Shown piece after piece: positions 1 to 8,199 of a stretch of 64,000 nt of DNA (positions are counted from its first letter, which is position 1; each line of letters begins with the position of its first letter). Position numbers and translations under genes: made by a program. Origin of the DNA: Azospirillum brasilense (lineage in GTDB: Bacteria > Pseudomonadota > Alphaproteobacteria > Azospirillales > Azospirillaceae); NCBI RefSeq assembly GCF_001315015.1, contig NZ_CP012917.1, positions 518,501 to 582,500 of the forward strand, read 5' to 3'. The notes under the pieces were generated by a model. The model did no database searches, was not told where the DNA came from, and was given only the letters and a program-made list of their open reading frames with translations.

Positions 1-502
1 GCTCGCGCGGGACGTCCACGACGGCGACGACGTTGCCGCCCACCTCGTTGTAGGCGTCGACCATCTGCTTCAGGCAGGGGGTGTCGCCCTGGACGAAGTC
101 GTCGGGCAGGACGATGGCGAAGGGATCGTTGCCGATCACCGCCCGCGCGCACCACACCGCGTGGCCGAGGCCCAGCGGGACCTGCTGGCGCGTGTAGAAG
201 CAGCGGCCCGGGGCGATCTCGCTGTCGCGCACCACCTCGAGGGCGTCCAGCTTGCCGCGCTCCTCAAGGGTGCGGTTCAGTTCCGTGTCGGCGTCGAAAT
301 GGTCTTCGATGGCGCGTTTGCTGCGGCCCGTGACGAACACGAAATCCTCGATGCCGGCGGCCCGCGCCTCTTCCACGGCATGCTGAAGCAGAGGCCGGTC
401 GACCAAAGGCAGCATTTCCTTCGGAATCGCCTTGGTGGCCGGCAGAAAGCGCGTACCGAGACCGGCGACGGGGAACACCACCTTGCGCACAGGCTTTCGC
501 AT
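1..502 (-). CDS. galU: UTP-glucose-1-phosphate uridylyltransferase, N-terminal part (runs off the left edge)
   Basis: This gene makes UDP-glucose from UTP and glucose-1-phosphate in the cytoplasm, for envelope polysaccharides. About 167 residues are visible from the ATG at 500-502; the 3' end lies outside the window. The translation begins MRKPVRKVVFPVAGLGTRFLPATK, the nucleotidyltransferase G-x-G-T-R-x(n)-K signature, followed by IPKEMLPLVDRPLLQ, and later LPDDF, the metal/nucleotide-site region of the GalU family. No stop interrupts it. The start is chosen because the family signature begins only about ten residues in. Its neighbour, a J-domain protein on the same strand, ends 133 bp upstream of this start. 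Family identity is confident; full length and activity cannot be judged here. Confidence 0.93.
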   Translation of the reverse strand, partial: MRKPVRKVVFPVAGLGTRFLPATKAIPKEMLPLVDRPLLQHAVEEARAAGIEDFVFVTGRSKRAIEDHFDADTELNRTLEERGKLDALEVVRDSEIAPGRCFYTRQQVPLGLGHAVWCARAVIGNDPFAIVLPDDFVQGDTPCLKQMVDAYNEVGGNVVAVVDVPRE

Positions 503-635
503 TGGGGTTCTCTTGTGGTTGCTTGAGGAAATACTTCGAATATGGAGACGATTCGCAGGTTTGCAAAACGCTCGTCCAGCTTTCTGCCACAGGCGATTCG
601 GTGACGCAACTCCCCTTCCGTAACCCGGCAAAAGG

Positions 636-1388
636 TTAGTTGCGCAGCAGCAAATCCTTCGCTTGGTTGATCTTGGCCGCCAAATAGGTGGACCCCCCAT
701 GATCTGGGTGCACTTTCATCATCAGCCGTCGGTGGGCGTCCTTTACCTGTTCGGGTGTGGCGCCGGGCGACAACCCCAAAATATCATAGGCCTCGTCGCG
801 GGTCATAGAACCGCCGCCACGACCACCGCCACTGTCCTTCGAACCGGAATTGTTCGCGCTTCCAGCGGATTGATCTTCGGCGGTTTGCCAGCCGGGATGG
901 GAACGCTCCAGCCACGCTTCCAGGACGGAGGCCGATTGCGGATCGTCGCGTCGGCACTCGTCCAGCAGCGCCAGCAATTGCCCCAGGGTCAGCGACTCCA
1001 GCGTCCGCCCGCGCCACGGCCCGTGCAGCACCTCCCCCGCCATCGCCCCGGTGTCGTGCTGCAGCGTCATCCGCAGATAGAGCGTCTCGATCTGCGAGGT
1101 CTGCCCGCCGCTCGCTGTTCCGTAGGACGAGGGGCGGAAGGCGTCGCGCAGCGTCCGCCAGCGCGTCAGCAGCGGAAAGGCCAACGCCCCCAGCATCATG
1201 GCGGTGCCCAGCCGTCCGGTCAGGGTCAGGATGACGACCGTCACGGCCGCCAGCGCGATGCCGCCATAGCGCACCGCCGTGGCCAGCGTGCGCGGGTCCG
1301 CGGACACGAAGACGCGGGCCAGCATGGCAAGGCCGGCCACCAGCGCGATGCCCAGGAGGAAAAACCCAAACATCCCGCTCTGCCCCAT
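636..1388 (-). CDS. Membrane-anchored J-domain (DnaJ-like) protein
   Basis: This 250-residue protein has hydrophobic segments at about residues 7-27 and 39-75, a charged and Gly/Ser-rich linker (about 170-192), and a C-terminal J domain (about 198-250). The J domain carries the HPD triad at 227-229, which stimulates the ATPase of Hsp70 partners. The layout, with N-terminal membrane anchor and C-terminal J domain, is that of type III J proteins such as Tim14/DjlA-like forms, so it probably recruits DnaK to the inner membrane. It lacks the Gly/Phe and zinc-finger regions of DnaJ itself. The client is unknown. It sits upstream of galU on the same strand, with no obvious functional link. Confidence 0.85.
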   Translation of the reverse strand: MGQSGMFGFFLLGIALVAGLAMLARVFVSADPRTLATAVRYGGIALAAVTVVILTLTGRLGTAMMLGALAFPLLTRWRTLRDAFRPSSYGTASGGQTSQIETLYLRMTLQHDTGAMAGEVLHGPWRGRTLESLTLGQLLALLDECRRDDPQSASVLEAWLERSHPGWQTAEDQSAGSANNSGSKDSGGGRGGGSMTRDEAYDILGLSPGATPEQVKDAHRRLMMKVHPDHGGSTYLAAKINQAKDLLLRN

Positions 1389-1406
1389 CTCTAGCCGAAT
1401 CCTGCC

Positions 1407-2153
1407 TTATGATGCATGGGTTTGGCCCCCGCGTCCCCCCTGACCACTCCCGAGCTGGCTGGTGAGCAGCCGCACCGCGTCGCCCCGCCCGCGGCTGTAG
1501 TGCTCCAGCGCCGCCCGGCCGCCCGCCGCATAGACGGCGACCGCGCTCAGCAGGTCCCGCAATTGCTGGGCGGACGAGCCGTCGAACGGGCAGTAGGCGC
1601 CACCGCTCAGCCGCGCGATGGTCTGGAAAGCGCGTTTGGCGATCAGGTCCCCGCGTTCGTGGAAGATGAAGACCGGGACGCCCAGCAGCCCCAACTGGCC
1701 CGCCTGATGGGCGAGCTGATCGACGTCCTCCTCCATGCAGTCACCGACGAAGACCAGCGCGTTGACCTTGCGGTCCCGCGTCTGCTTGATGCAGTGACCC
1801 AGCACCCGCGCGATCTGGGTCTGGCCGGCCATGCAGGACACCGCGGTCATCCGCCGCAGCAGGTCCTGCGCGTTGCCCACCCAGGGGCTGGCCTGGCATT
1901 CGCGGAAGCCACGGTAATAGACGAGCTGGATGTCCAGCCCGCCCAGCGCGGAGGTCGCCTGGAACATCTCTCCCTGAATCTGGCAGGCGCGGTCCCAGGT
2001 CGGCTCGCGGCTGGCCGTGGCGTCCATGGCGAACATCAGACGCCCGCGCGGCCCCCCTGTTGCCCGTGGAAGGGCCGCCACACGGCTCAGGAAATCGTCC
2101 ACCTCGGTCTGGGTGGACCGCTGCTGCGCCGGCAGATTGTCGCGTTCAGCCAT
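1407..2153 (-). CDS. VWA-domain protein
   Basis: This protein of about 248 residues is dominated by a von Willebrand A fold. It has an MFAMDATAS segment (D44-x-T-x-S48), a variant of the DxSxS metal-ion-dependent adhesion site. LVFVGDCMEE (the second metal loop) and a GVPVFIFHERG strand follow. No signal peptide or membrane segment is seen, so it is probably cytoplasmic. The start at 2153 is preferred because AAGGGA precedes it at normal spacing; longer in-frame starts reach into the divergent pseudouridine synthase region. The tail is Gly/Gln-rich. Similar VWA proteins occur in alphaproteobacteria without a defined role. The downstream J-domain gene on the same strand, 18 bp away, suggests co-transcription, so a chaperone-linked role is possible but unproven. 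Confidence 0.82.
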   Translation of the reverse strand: MAERDNLPAQQRSTQTEVDDFLSRVAALPRATGGPRGRLMFAMDATASREPTWDRACQIQGEMFQATSALGGLDIQLVYYRGFRECQASPWVGNAQDLLRRMTAVSCMAGQTQIARVLGHCIKQTRDRKVNALVFVGDCMEEDVDQLAHQAGQLGLLGVPVFIFHERGDLIAKRAFQTIARLSGGAYCPFDGSSAQQLRDLLSAVAVYAAGGRAALEHYSRGRGDAVRLLTSQLGSGQGGRGGQTHAS

Positions 2154-2346
2154 CGCCCGTATCCCTTCGCCACGGTGATCCGTCATTCCGTAAAGATGGG
2201 CGGCGCGGCGGCATGGGTCCAGACTTGTCCAAGACTTGTCCACGGCGCCGCCCGTTGGGCAACAGGGCGTCCGCCGATGTGGTTCCGCGACGCGGAATCC
2301 GCCGGCGGGCTTGCCCCTCTCCCCGCGCCGTGCTTGGGTGGCGCCC

Positions 2347-3057
2347 ATGAGCGACGCCGGTACCACCTTCACTCCCGCCACGCTGCGCGCCCGAATCCTG
2401 CACGAGGACGAGGACGTCTTCATCATCGACAAGCCCGCCGGGCTGGCCGTGCACAAGGCCGGGCGGATCACCGACCATCTCGACCTCTACCTGCCCTTCC
2501 TGGCGGAGGGGGACGGCACGCCGCCGCGGCTGGCTCACCGGCTGGACCGCGACACGGCGGGCTGCCTCGTGCTCGGGCGGTCCCTCTGGGCGCTGAAGCG
2601 GCTGGGCGACATGTTCGCCGCCGGCCATGTCGAGAAGACCTATTGGGCGGTCAGCGAGGGCATTCCGGAGGCGGCGGAGGGGGTCATCGACTACCCCCTG
2701 CTGAAGCTGCTGATCCCTGGCGCCTGGAACATCGTGACGCACCCCACTGGCCAGCCCGCCGTCACCGAGTACAAGGTGCTGGGAACCGGCAACGGGCGGG
2801 CATGGCTGGAGCTGAGGCCGCGGACCGGGCGCACGCACCAGCTCCGCGTCCACAGCGCGGCCATCGGCTGCCCGCTGGTGGGAGAGCCCTATTACGGCCC
2901 GGTGCGCGTGCCGCCGGGGAATCTGCACCTGCTGGCGCGGTCGGTCACCTTCACCATGGCCTTCGACCGCAAACCGGTCACCGCCGTGGCACCGCCCCCG
3001 CCGCACATGCGGGACGCGCTGACTGCCTGCGGCTGGACCGAACAAAGCGGGACGTAA
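2347..3057 (+). CDS. RluA-family pseudouridine synthase
   Basis: This 236-residue enzyme isomerises specific uridines in rRNA or tRNA to pseudouridine. The catalytic motif HRLDRDTAG lies at 64-72 with the nucleophile Asp67. The family motifs DKPAGLAVH (29-36) and GRTHQLRVH are also present. There is no N-terminal S4 domain, so it resembles the short RluA/TruC type rather than RluC/RluD. The start at 2347 begins close to the conserved IIDKPAG block. Upstream in-frame codons extend into the promoter region shared with the divergent VWA gene. The target position cannot be deduced from sequence alone. Confidence 0.9.
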   Translation: MSDAGTTFTPATLRARILHEDEDVFIIDKPAGLAVHKAGRITDHLDLYLPFLAEGDGTPPRLAHRLDRDTAGCLVLGRSLWALKRLGDMFAAGHVEKTYWAVSEGIPEAAEGVIDYPLLKLLIPGAWNIVTHPTGQPAVTEYKVLGTGNGRAWLELRPRTGRTHQLRVHSAAIGCPLVGEPYYGPVRVPPGNLHLLARSVTFTMAFDRKPVTAVAPPPPHMRDALTACGWTEQSGT

Positions 3058-3060
3058 CAG

Positions 3061-4209
3061 TCAGCGCCCGACCTCGGTGACGCCGTCGGCCAGCCAGACC
3101 ATGCGGCCAAGCTCCGCGTCGCCGCCGCGCAGGGCCTTGCCCTTGGCGACCACCGTCCGCCCGGTGTTGTCCTGGATCGGCCCACGGAAGACGGCGGCGT
3201 TGCCATTGGCGAGCTGCATCCGCGCCGCGTCGGCGTGGGCCCGCGCCTCCACCCCCACCGCCGGACCATAGGCGGTGTTGCGCACGAAGCCCTGGTCGAA
3301 GCCGCCCTGGCGCAGATGCTTCCACGGCTTACCCGCGGCGATCAGCGCGACGGTCTCGGCGTAGGCCTTCTCCCAGGCCCATTCGGCCCCGGTCAGGAAG
3401 CCCTGCGGGGCGAAGGCCGACAGGTCGGTGTGCAGGCCGCAGCACAGGATGCCGTGGGCCTCCGCCACCTCGCAAACCGGGCGGGCCCCGTCGAGCTGGG
3501 CGGCCAGCACGTCGGCGCCGCCGTCGGCCAGCGCGCGGGCGGCCTCGGCGACCTGCCGCGGCGTCGCCGCCTCGCCGACGAAGGCGACGCGCAGCGCGGT
3601 GGCGGAATCGGCGCGCCGGGCGCCCAGCGCGAAGGCGTTCACGCAGCGCAGCACGTCCGGTGCGGGGTGGGAGGCAACGAGGCCGATCGTTTTGCCCCGG
3701 CTGGCGTAGCCCGCGACGAGGCCGGAGATGTGCTGCGCTTCCTCCAGATAGCCTTCGAAGAAGCCGGTGTTGATCGGCAGCCGGTCGCGGTCCAGCGGCG
3801 CGCCGGAAAACAGGAACACCGCGTCGCGGTGGGCGTCGGCCTGGGCCAGCAGCCCCGGCAGAGCGCCGCCCGCGGCGGTGACGATGACGATCCGGCAGCC
3901 CTCGGGGCCGACCAGCTCCTCCGCCGTGGCGGCCAGCGTGTCGGCGGCGTGCTCCCGCTCCTCCAGCCGCAGGCCGGGCAGCCCGGTCAGGGCGCGGGCG
4001 GCCTCCGCATGGGCCTGGTTGAAGCCGAAATCCGCGCGGTCGCCGCAGTAGAGGACACCGACGCCCAAGTCGGGCGATCCAAGGGTGGACGATGCCGAGG
4101 GTGCCGATTGCCCCAACGCCTGGGGCGCCGTCAGAAGCATGGCCGCGGACCCGAAGGCGCCTCCGAAAGCCCGGAGGATATCCCGGCGGTTATGGGTCAA
4201 TGTCTTCAT
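3061..4209 (-). CDS. BMP-family (Med/PnrA-like) periplasmic substrate-binding protein
   Basis: This 382-residue exported protein belongs to the basic membrane protein/PnrA family, which binds nucleosides or other ligands for ABC importers. The N-terminus has an RRDIL twin-arginine-like motif followed by a hydrophobic stretch ending ALGQS, so export may be by the Tat route. Family segments include GVLYCGDRADFGFNQAH, FFEGYLEEAQHISGLVAG and GADVLAAQLDG. The start at 4209 has a strong GGGAGG site eight bases upstream; the longer open frame does not. No permease or ATPase gene adjoins it, so it is either an orphan receptor or works with a transporter encoded elsewhere. The ligand is unknown. Confidence 0.82.
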   Translation of the reverse strand: MKTLTHNRRDILRAFGGAFGSAAMLLTAPQALGQSAPSASSTLGSPDLGVGVLYCGDRADFGFNQAHAEAARALTGLPGLRLEEREHAADTLAATAEELVGPEGCRIVIVTAAGGALPGLLAQADAHRDAVFLFSGAPLDRDRLPINTGFFEGYLEEAQHISGLVAGYASRGKTIGLVASHPAPDVLRCVNAFALGARRADSATALRVAFVGEAATPRQVAEAARALADGGADVLAAQLDGARPVCEVAEAHGILCCGLHTDLSAFAPQGFLTGAEWAWEKAYAETVALIAAGKPWKHLRQGGFDQGFVRNTAYGPAVGVEARAHADAARMQLANGNAAVFRGPIQDNTGRTVVAKGKALRGGDAELGRMVWLADGVTEVGR

Positions 4210-4302
4210 GCCCGCCTCCCGATGACGGGGGACTATAACCCTTGGAGGATGGTCAAACCAAGCAATTCGCCTCAATTCCCGCGCCGGAGCCCGTCCGGAG
4301 CC

Positions 4303-4740
4303 TCAAAACGGCACATTGCGCAGCGGAATCGACGCCCCATCCGGCCAATGCAGCAGGTGGCTGACGCAGTGGCGGCAATCGCTGCTGCCGAAGCCGGGGA
4401 CGGGCACCGGCAGGCCGGACAGCGCCGCGACCAGGGCGCATTCGTCTCCGCCGGGATCGATCCAGGCGCCGAGCATCCGGCCGGCTGCGGTCAGCCGGTC
4501 GACGTGCCAGCGCTCCGGCTTGCCGCGACGGAAATGGCGCCCGACCCGCGCCCGCAGGCCCCCCGGCCCCCGCGCGCTGCCGCAATAGAGGTAGCGGCCC
4601 GGTGCCAGCACACTTTCCGGCTTGCCGGGCAGGCGAAGGGTCAGCGCACCGTCCAGGGCGATCAGCAGCACATAGGCGCCGGGCTCGGGCGGCAGGGCGT
4701 CGGGGCGGTCGTGGAATGGCGGATCGGACGGCATGGCCAC
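4303..4740 (-). CDS. DUF123 (GIY-YIG-like) protein
   Basis: This small 145-residue protein has the DUF123 signature: GAYVLLIAL near the N-terminus, YLYCGSARGPGGLRARVGRHF in the middle, and HWHVD-type and CxxC-like segments (SDCRHCVSH) near the C-terminus. DUF123 folds resemble GIY-YIG nucleases and in some genomes are joined to endonuclease III, so a nucleic-acid role is plausible but not demonstrated. It is divergent from bioF, with only 86 bp between the two start codons, so the two genes share a promoter region. No membrane segment is seen. Confidence 0.8.
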   Translation of the reverse strand: MAMPSDPPFHDRPDALPPEPGAYVLLIALDGALTLRLPGKPESVLAPGRYLYCGSARGPGGLRARVGRHFRRGKPERWHVDRLTAAGRMLGAWIDPGGDECALVAALSGLPVPVPGFGSSDCRHCVSHLLHWPDGASIPLRNVPF

Positions 4741-4826
4741 GCAGTCTACGCCCGCCGGGGCGCCAGGGCACCTGTGCTATTCGGACCTTTCGCCCCAGCG
4801 GCGCGCTCTGCTATCACGCCCGCATC

Positions 4827-6008
4827 ATGTCCCTGCTCGACCCGCTGTTCCGCCAGCATCTCGACCGCCTCACCCAGCGCCACACGCGCCGCACCCTGCT
4901 GCCCGTGCGCCCGGAAGGGGCGGGGCGCATCCGGCGCGGCGGGCGGACGCTGCTGAACTTCTCCAGCAACGACTATCTCGGCCTCGCCTCCCACCCCCTG
5001 CTGGTGGAGCGCGCCAGCGACTGGGCGCGGCGCTGGGGTGCCGGGGCGACGGCGTCGCGCCTCGTCTGCGGCACGCTGGAGCTTCACACGGAGGTCGAGG
5101 CGAAGCTCGCCCGGCTGAAGGGGACGGAGGCGGCGCTTCTGTTCAACTCCGGCTGGCAGGCCAACGCCGCGGTCCTGCCGGCGCTGTTCGACCGCGAGCT
5201 TCTGGGCGGTGACGCGCTGGTCTTCACCGACCGGCTGAACCACGCCAGCCTGCACCATGGCTGCGCCGCCGCCGGGGTGCGGCAGATCCGCTTCCGCCAC
5301 AACGACCTCGACCATCTGGAAACCCTGCTGGCCCAGCGCGCGGGGGAGCCGGGCACGCGCTTCATCGTGACGGAGAGCGTCTTCAGCATGGACGGCGATC
5401 GCGCCGACGTGCCGGCGCTGGCCGCGCTGGCGGAGCGGCACGGCGCCTTCCTGTTCCTCGACGAGGCGCACGCGACCGGGGTGCTCGGCCCGCGCGGGAT
5501 GGGGCTGGCGGCGCTGGGCGAGGGGCGCGTGGACCTTGCCATGGGCACCTTCAGCAAGGCGCTGGGCGGCTTTGGCGCCTATGTGGCGGGGTCGAGGGCG
5601 CTCTGCGACTATCTGGTGAACCGCTGCGGCGGGCTGATCTACGCCACCGCCCTGCCGCCCGCCGTGCTGGGGGCGATGGACGCGGCGCTCGACCTCGTGC
5701 CGGCGCTGGACGCCGAGCGCGACCGGCTCCAGGCCATGGCCGAGCGGCTGCGCGCCGCCTTCCACGGGCTGGGCATCGCCACGGCGGGGTCGAGCACGCA
5801 GATCGTCCCGGCCATCACCGGAGCGGAGGAGGACGCTCTTGCGCTCAGCCGGCGGCTGGAGGAGCGCGGCATCCTGGGCATCGCCATCCGCCCGCCGACC
5901 GTGCCGCCGGGCACCAGCCGCCTGCGCTTCGCCCTGTCCGCCGCCCACACGGACGCCGATCTGGAGACGTTGGTGGGTGCGGTGGCCGACGCCTGGACGC
6001 CGGCATGA
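4827..6008 (+). CDS. bioF: 8-amino-7-oxononanoate synthase
   Basis: BioF condenses pimeloyl-ACP/CoA with L-alanine, using PLP, to start the biotin ring pathway. The 393-residue protein shows NFSSNDYLGLASHP near the N-terminus, DEAHATGVLG, and the PLP lysine in TFSKALGG (Lys244). Length and motifs match the alpha-oxoamine synthase family. It is the first gene of the biotin operon, and its TGA overlaps the ATG of bioH (ATGA). The start at 4827 is the methionine just ahead of the conserved region; no strong Shine-Dalgarno site precedes it, so a nearby alternative start is possible. No TTATCTATAA-type BioR operator was seen in the 86-bp upstream gap. Confidence 0.95.
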   Translation: MSLLDPLFRQHLDRLTQRHTRRTLLPVRPEGAGRIRRGGRTLLNFSSNDYLGLASHPLLVERASDWARRWGAGATASRLVCGTLELHTEVEAKLARLKGTEAALLFNSGWQANAAVLPALFDRELLGGDALVFTDRLNHASLHHGCAAAGVRQIRFRHNDLDHLETLLAQRAGEPGTRFIVTESVFSMDGDRADVPALAALAERHGAFLFLDEAHATGVLGPRGMGLAALGEGRVDLAMGTFSKALGGFGAYVAGSRALCDYLVNRCGGLIYATALPPAVLGAMDAALDLVPALDAERDRLQAMAERLRAAFHGLGIATAGSSTQIVPAITGAEEDALALSRRLEERGILGIAIRPPTVPPGTSRLRFALSAAHTDADLETLVGAVADAWTPA

Positions 6009-6793
6009 CCGCGCCGCTGTTCGTCTTCGTCCATGGCTGGGGATTCGGCCCCGGCGTCTGGGACGGTGTGCGGGAGGCCCTTCCGGAGGGGGAGAGCGTG
6101 GCGGTGGATCTCGGCTTCTACGGCCCACCGTCGATTCCTGAGCTTCCCGCCAAGCGCCCCATCGTCGCGGTCGGCCATTCCTTCGGGGCGCTGTGGCTGC
6201 TGCACGAGCGGCCCTTCGCCTGGGACGGGCTGGTGCTGGTCAACGGCTTTCCCCGCTTCACCGAGGGCGACGGCTTCGCCCCCGCCACGCCGCGCCGGCT
6301 GCTGGACCGCATGATCGCCCGCTTCGACACGGCGCCGGAAGCGGTCACCGCGGACTTCCTGCGCCGCTGCGGCTGCGAGGCCCCGCTGCCTGAGGGCCTG
6401 GATGCGGCCCGGTTGGGTGAGGCGTTGCAGGCGTTACGCAATTGGGACGCCCGCGCTATGCTCACCGGCCCGGTGCTGGCCCTGGCCGGCGGGCAGGACC
6501 CCATCGTCCCGCCGGCCATGACCGAACAGGCGTTTCGCAACCACTCTGTCCCTCGCCCCTCCGGGGAGAGGGTGGCGCCGAAGGCGCCGGGTGAGGGGGG
6601 TCTCGGGGAACCGGACGATCAAGCATTGTGCAACCCCCTCACCCTAACCCTCTCCCCAGGGGGGAGAGGGGATGGCGGATGCGGCCAGATTTCGGTCGAG
6701 TGGCACCCGGACGGCGGGCATCTGCTGCCGCTGACCGCGCCGGGCTGGTGCGCGGAGCGGATCGCCGATTTCGCCGCTAGGCAGACGGCATGA
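6005..6793 (+). CDS. bioH: BioH-like pimeloyl-ACP methyl ester esterase with an in-frame palindromic-repeat insertion
   Basis: This alpha/beta hydrolase of 262 residues should cleave the methyl ester of pimeloyl-ACP, releasing the product of the BioC-primed pathway to BioF. The triad is readable: Ser59 in GHSFG, Asp165 in GGQDPIVPP, and His239 in PDGGHLLPL. Between Asp165 and His239, about residues 181-225 are encoded by a palindromic repeat (6550-6670) that occurs elsewhere in the window as non-coding DNA. The insert reads as PSGERV, NPLTLTLSPGG and similar low-complexity segments, with no homology expected to hydrolases. The frame stays open. The gene is coupled by ATGA overlaps to bioF upstream and bioC/D downstream, which supports function. 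Assignment as BioH rests on operon position plus fold. Confidence 0.85.
   Translation: MTAPLFVFVHGWGFGPGVWDGVREALPEGESVAVDLGFYGPPSIPELPAKRPIVAVGHSFGALWLLHERPFAWDGLVLVNGFPRFTEGDGFAPATPRRLLDRMIARFDTAPEAVTADFLRRCGCEAPLPEGLDAARLGEALQALRNWDARAMLTGPVLALAGGQDPIVPPAMTEQAFRNHSVPRPSGERVAPKAPGEGGLGEPDDQALCNPLTLTLSPGGRGDGGCGQISVEWHPDGGHLLPLTAPGWCAERIADFAARQTA
6550..6670 (+). repeat. Compound palindromic repeat, copy A (inside bioH)
   Basis: The element contains three hairpins: CCCTC-GCCCC/GGGGAGAGGG at the left, GGCGCC-GAA-GGCGCC in the middle, and CCCTCTCCCC/GGGGAGAGGG at the right. A closing stem GGTGAGGGG/CCCCTCACC brackets the spacer. It is the most diverged of four copies and the only one inside a gene. 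Its length keeps the bioH frame open. Confidence 0.9.
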
Positions 6794-8199
6794 CCGCCGA
6801 CCCGCGCAAGGCCGCCATCGCCGCCGCCTTCGGCAAGGCCGCCCCCCGTTACGAGGAGCACGCCGCCGTGCAGCGCATCGCGGCGGAGCGTCTGGCGGAG
6901 CGCGTCGCCCGCCTCCCCTTGCCGCCCCGCCCCCGCGTGCTGGAGATCGGTTGCGGCACCGGCTTCCTCAGCCGCGCCTTGCGCGAGCGGATCGGGCCGG
7001 CGGACTGGCTGCTCACCGACCTGTCGCCGGACATGCTGGCGCGCTGCCGCGCCGCGCTGGGCGATCCGACCGATTCCGCGTTCCGGATCATGGATGGGGA
7101 AAAACCGGACCTCGACGGTCCCTTCGACCTCATCGTCTCCAGCCTCGCCCTGCAATGGTTCCGCGACCCCACCGCCGCTCTGGCGCGCTGGGCGGAAATG
7201 CTGGCGCCGGGCGGGCGAATCGCCGTCGCCACGCTCGCCGCCGACAGCTTCCGGGAGTGGCGGGAGGCCCACCACGCGCTGGGGCTTGAGGCCGGAGTGC
7301 CCACCTACCCCACCCGCCACGCCCTCGACCGGCTGTGGCCCGCCGGCGGCGCGGGATCGGTCGAGGAGGAGCGGCTGCTCCGCCGTCACGCCGACGGGCT
7401 GGAGTTCCTCGCCGAATTGAAAGGCATCGGCGCCCATCTGCCGGCGGAGGGCCGCCGCCCCCTGCCGCCGGGCGCCCTGCGCCGCGTGCTGCGCCGGCTG
7501 GAACGGCCGGAAGGACTGACCATGACCCACCACATCGCCTACGGCCTGTTCCGCAAGGACGACGCCCGGCCCCGCGGGGTGTTCGTCACCGGCACCGACA
7601 CCGGCGTCGGCAAGACGCTGGTCTCCGCGTGCCTCACGCGGGCCTGGGACGCCGCCTATTGGAAGCCGCTGCAAACCGGCCTGAAGGACGAGGCCGGCGA
7701 TACCCCCACGGTCGCCGCCCTCGCCGCCCTGCCCCCGGAGCGCGTCCACACGCCGGCCTACGCCCTGGCCGAGCCGCTGTCCCCCCACGCCGCGGCGGAG
7801 CTGGAGGGCGTCGCCATCGACCCCGACGCCCTGGCCCTGCCCGACACCGACCGTCCGCTGGTGGTGGAGGGGGCCGGCGGGCTGATGGTGCCGGTGACGG
7901 AGGACGTCTTCATCATCGACCTGATCGCCCGATTCGGCCTGCCGGTGGTTCTGGTGGCGCGCAGCACGCTCGGCACCATCAACCACACGCTGCTCAGCCT
8001 GGAGGCGCTGCGGGCGCGCGGGCTGGCGGTGGCCGGGGTGGTGCTGAACGGCCCGCCCAACCCCGGCAACCGCGCCGCCATCGAGCGGTTCGGCAAGGTC
8101 CGCGTTCTGGCCGAGATCCCCACCCTGCCCCGGCTCGACGCCGAAACCGTCGCCGAGGCGGCGGCGCTCCTCCCTTCCTTCGACAGCGTGTTTCCATGA
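6790..8199 (+). CDS. bioC-bioD: Fused malonyl-ACP O-methyltransferase (BioC) and dethiobiotin synthetase (BioD)
   Basis: One 469-residue reading frame holds two biotin enzymes. Residues 1 to about 256 are a SAM methyltransferase with VLEIGCGTGFL at 50-60, LLTDLSPDML, and the BioC-type ending YGLFRK. They would methylate malonyl-ACP to prime pimelate synthesis. Residues 258-469 are BioD: the ATP loop GTDTGVGKT (268-276), YWKPLQTGL, VEGAGGLMVP and the LGTINHTLLS segment, which carboxylate diaminopelargonate to dethiobiotin. There is almost no linker. An internal ATG at 7522 (residue 245) could allow a separate BioD but has no clear ribosome site. ATGA overlaps join it to bioH and bioA. These are non-consecutive pathway steps, so the fusion more likely fixes stoichiometry than channels a substrate. 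Confidence 0.92.
   Translation: MTADPRKAAIAAAFGKAAPRYEEHAAVQRIAAERLAERVARLPLPPRPRVLEIGCGTGFLSRALRERIGPADWLLTDLSPDMLARCRAALGDPTDSAFRIMDGEKPDLDGPFDLIVSSLALQWFRDPTAALARWAEMLAPGGRIAVATLAADSFREWREAHHALGLEAGVPTYPTRHALDRLWPAGGAGSVEEERLLRRHADGLEFLAELKGIGAHLPAEGRRPLPPGALRRVLRRLERPEGLTMTHHIAYGLFRKDDARPRGVFVTGTDTGVGKTLVSACLTRAWDAAYWKPLQTGLKDEAGDTPTVAALAALPPERVHTPAYALAEPLSPHAAAELEGVAIDPDALALPDTDRPLVVEGAGGLMVPVTEDVFIIDLIARFGLPVVLVARSTLGTINHTLLSLEALRARGLAVAGVVLNGPPNPGNRAAIERFGKVRVLAEIPTLPRLDAETVAEAAALLPSFDSVFP

Noticed and set aside
4741..4826. BioR operator (TTATCTATAA type) ahead of bioF
   Set aside because: No such sequence or close variant was seen here or before bioB.
7335..8195. Long plus-strand open frame extending upstream of bioA
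   Set aside because: It overlaps bioC/D in another frame, is Arg/Gly/Pro-rich as expected of shadow frames in GC-rich DNA, and the bioA ATG at 8196 is set by its family start and the ATGA overlap.
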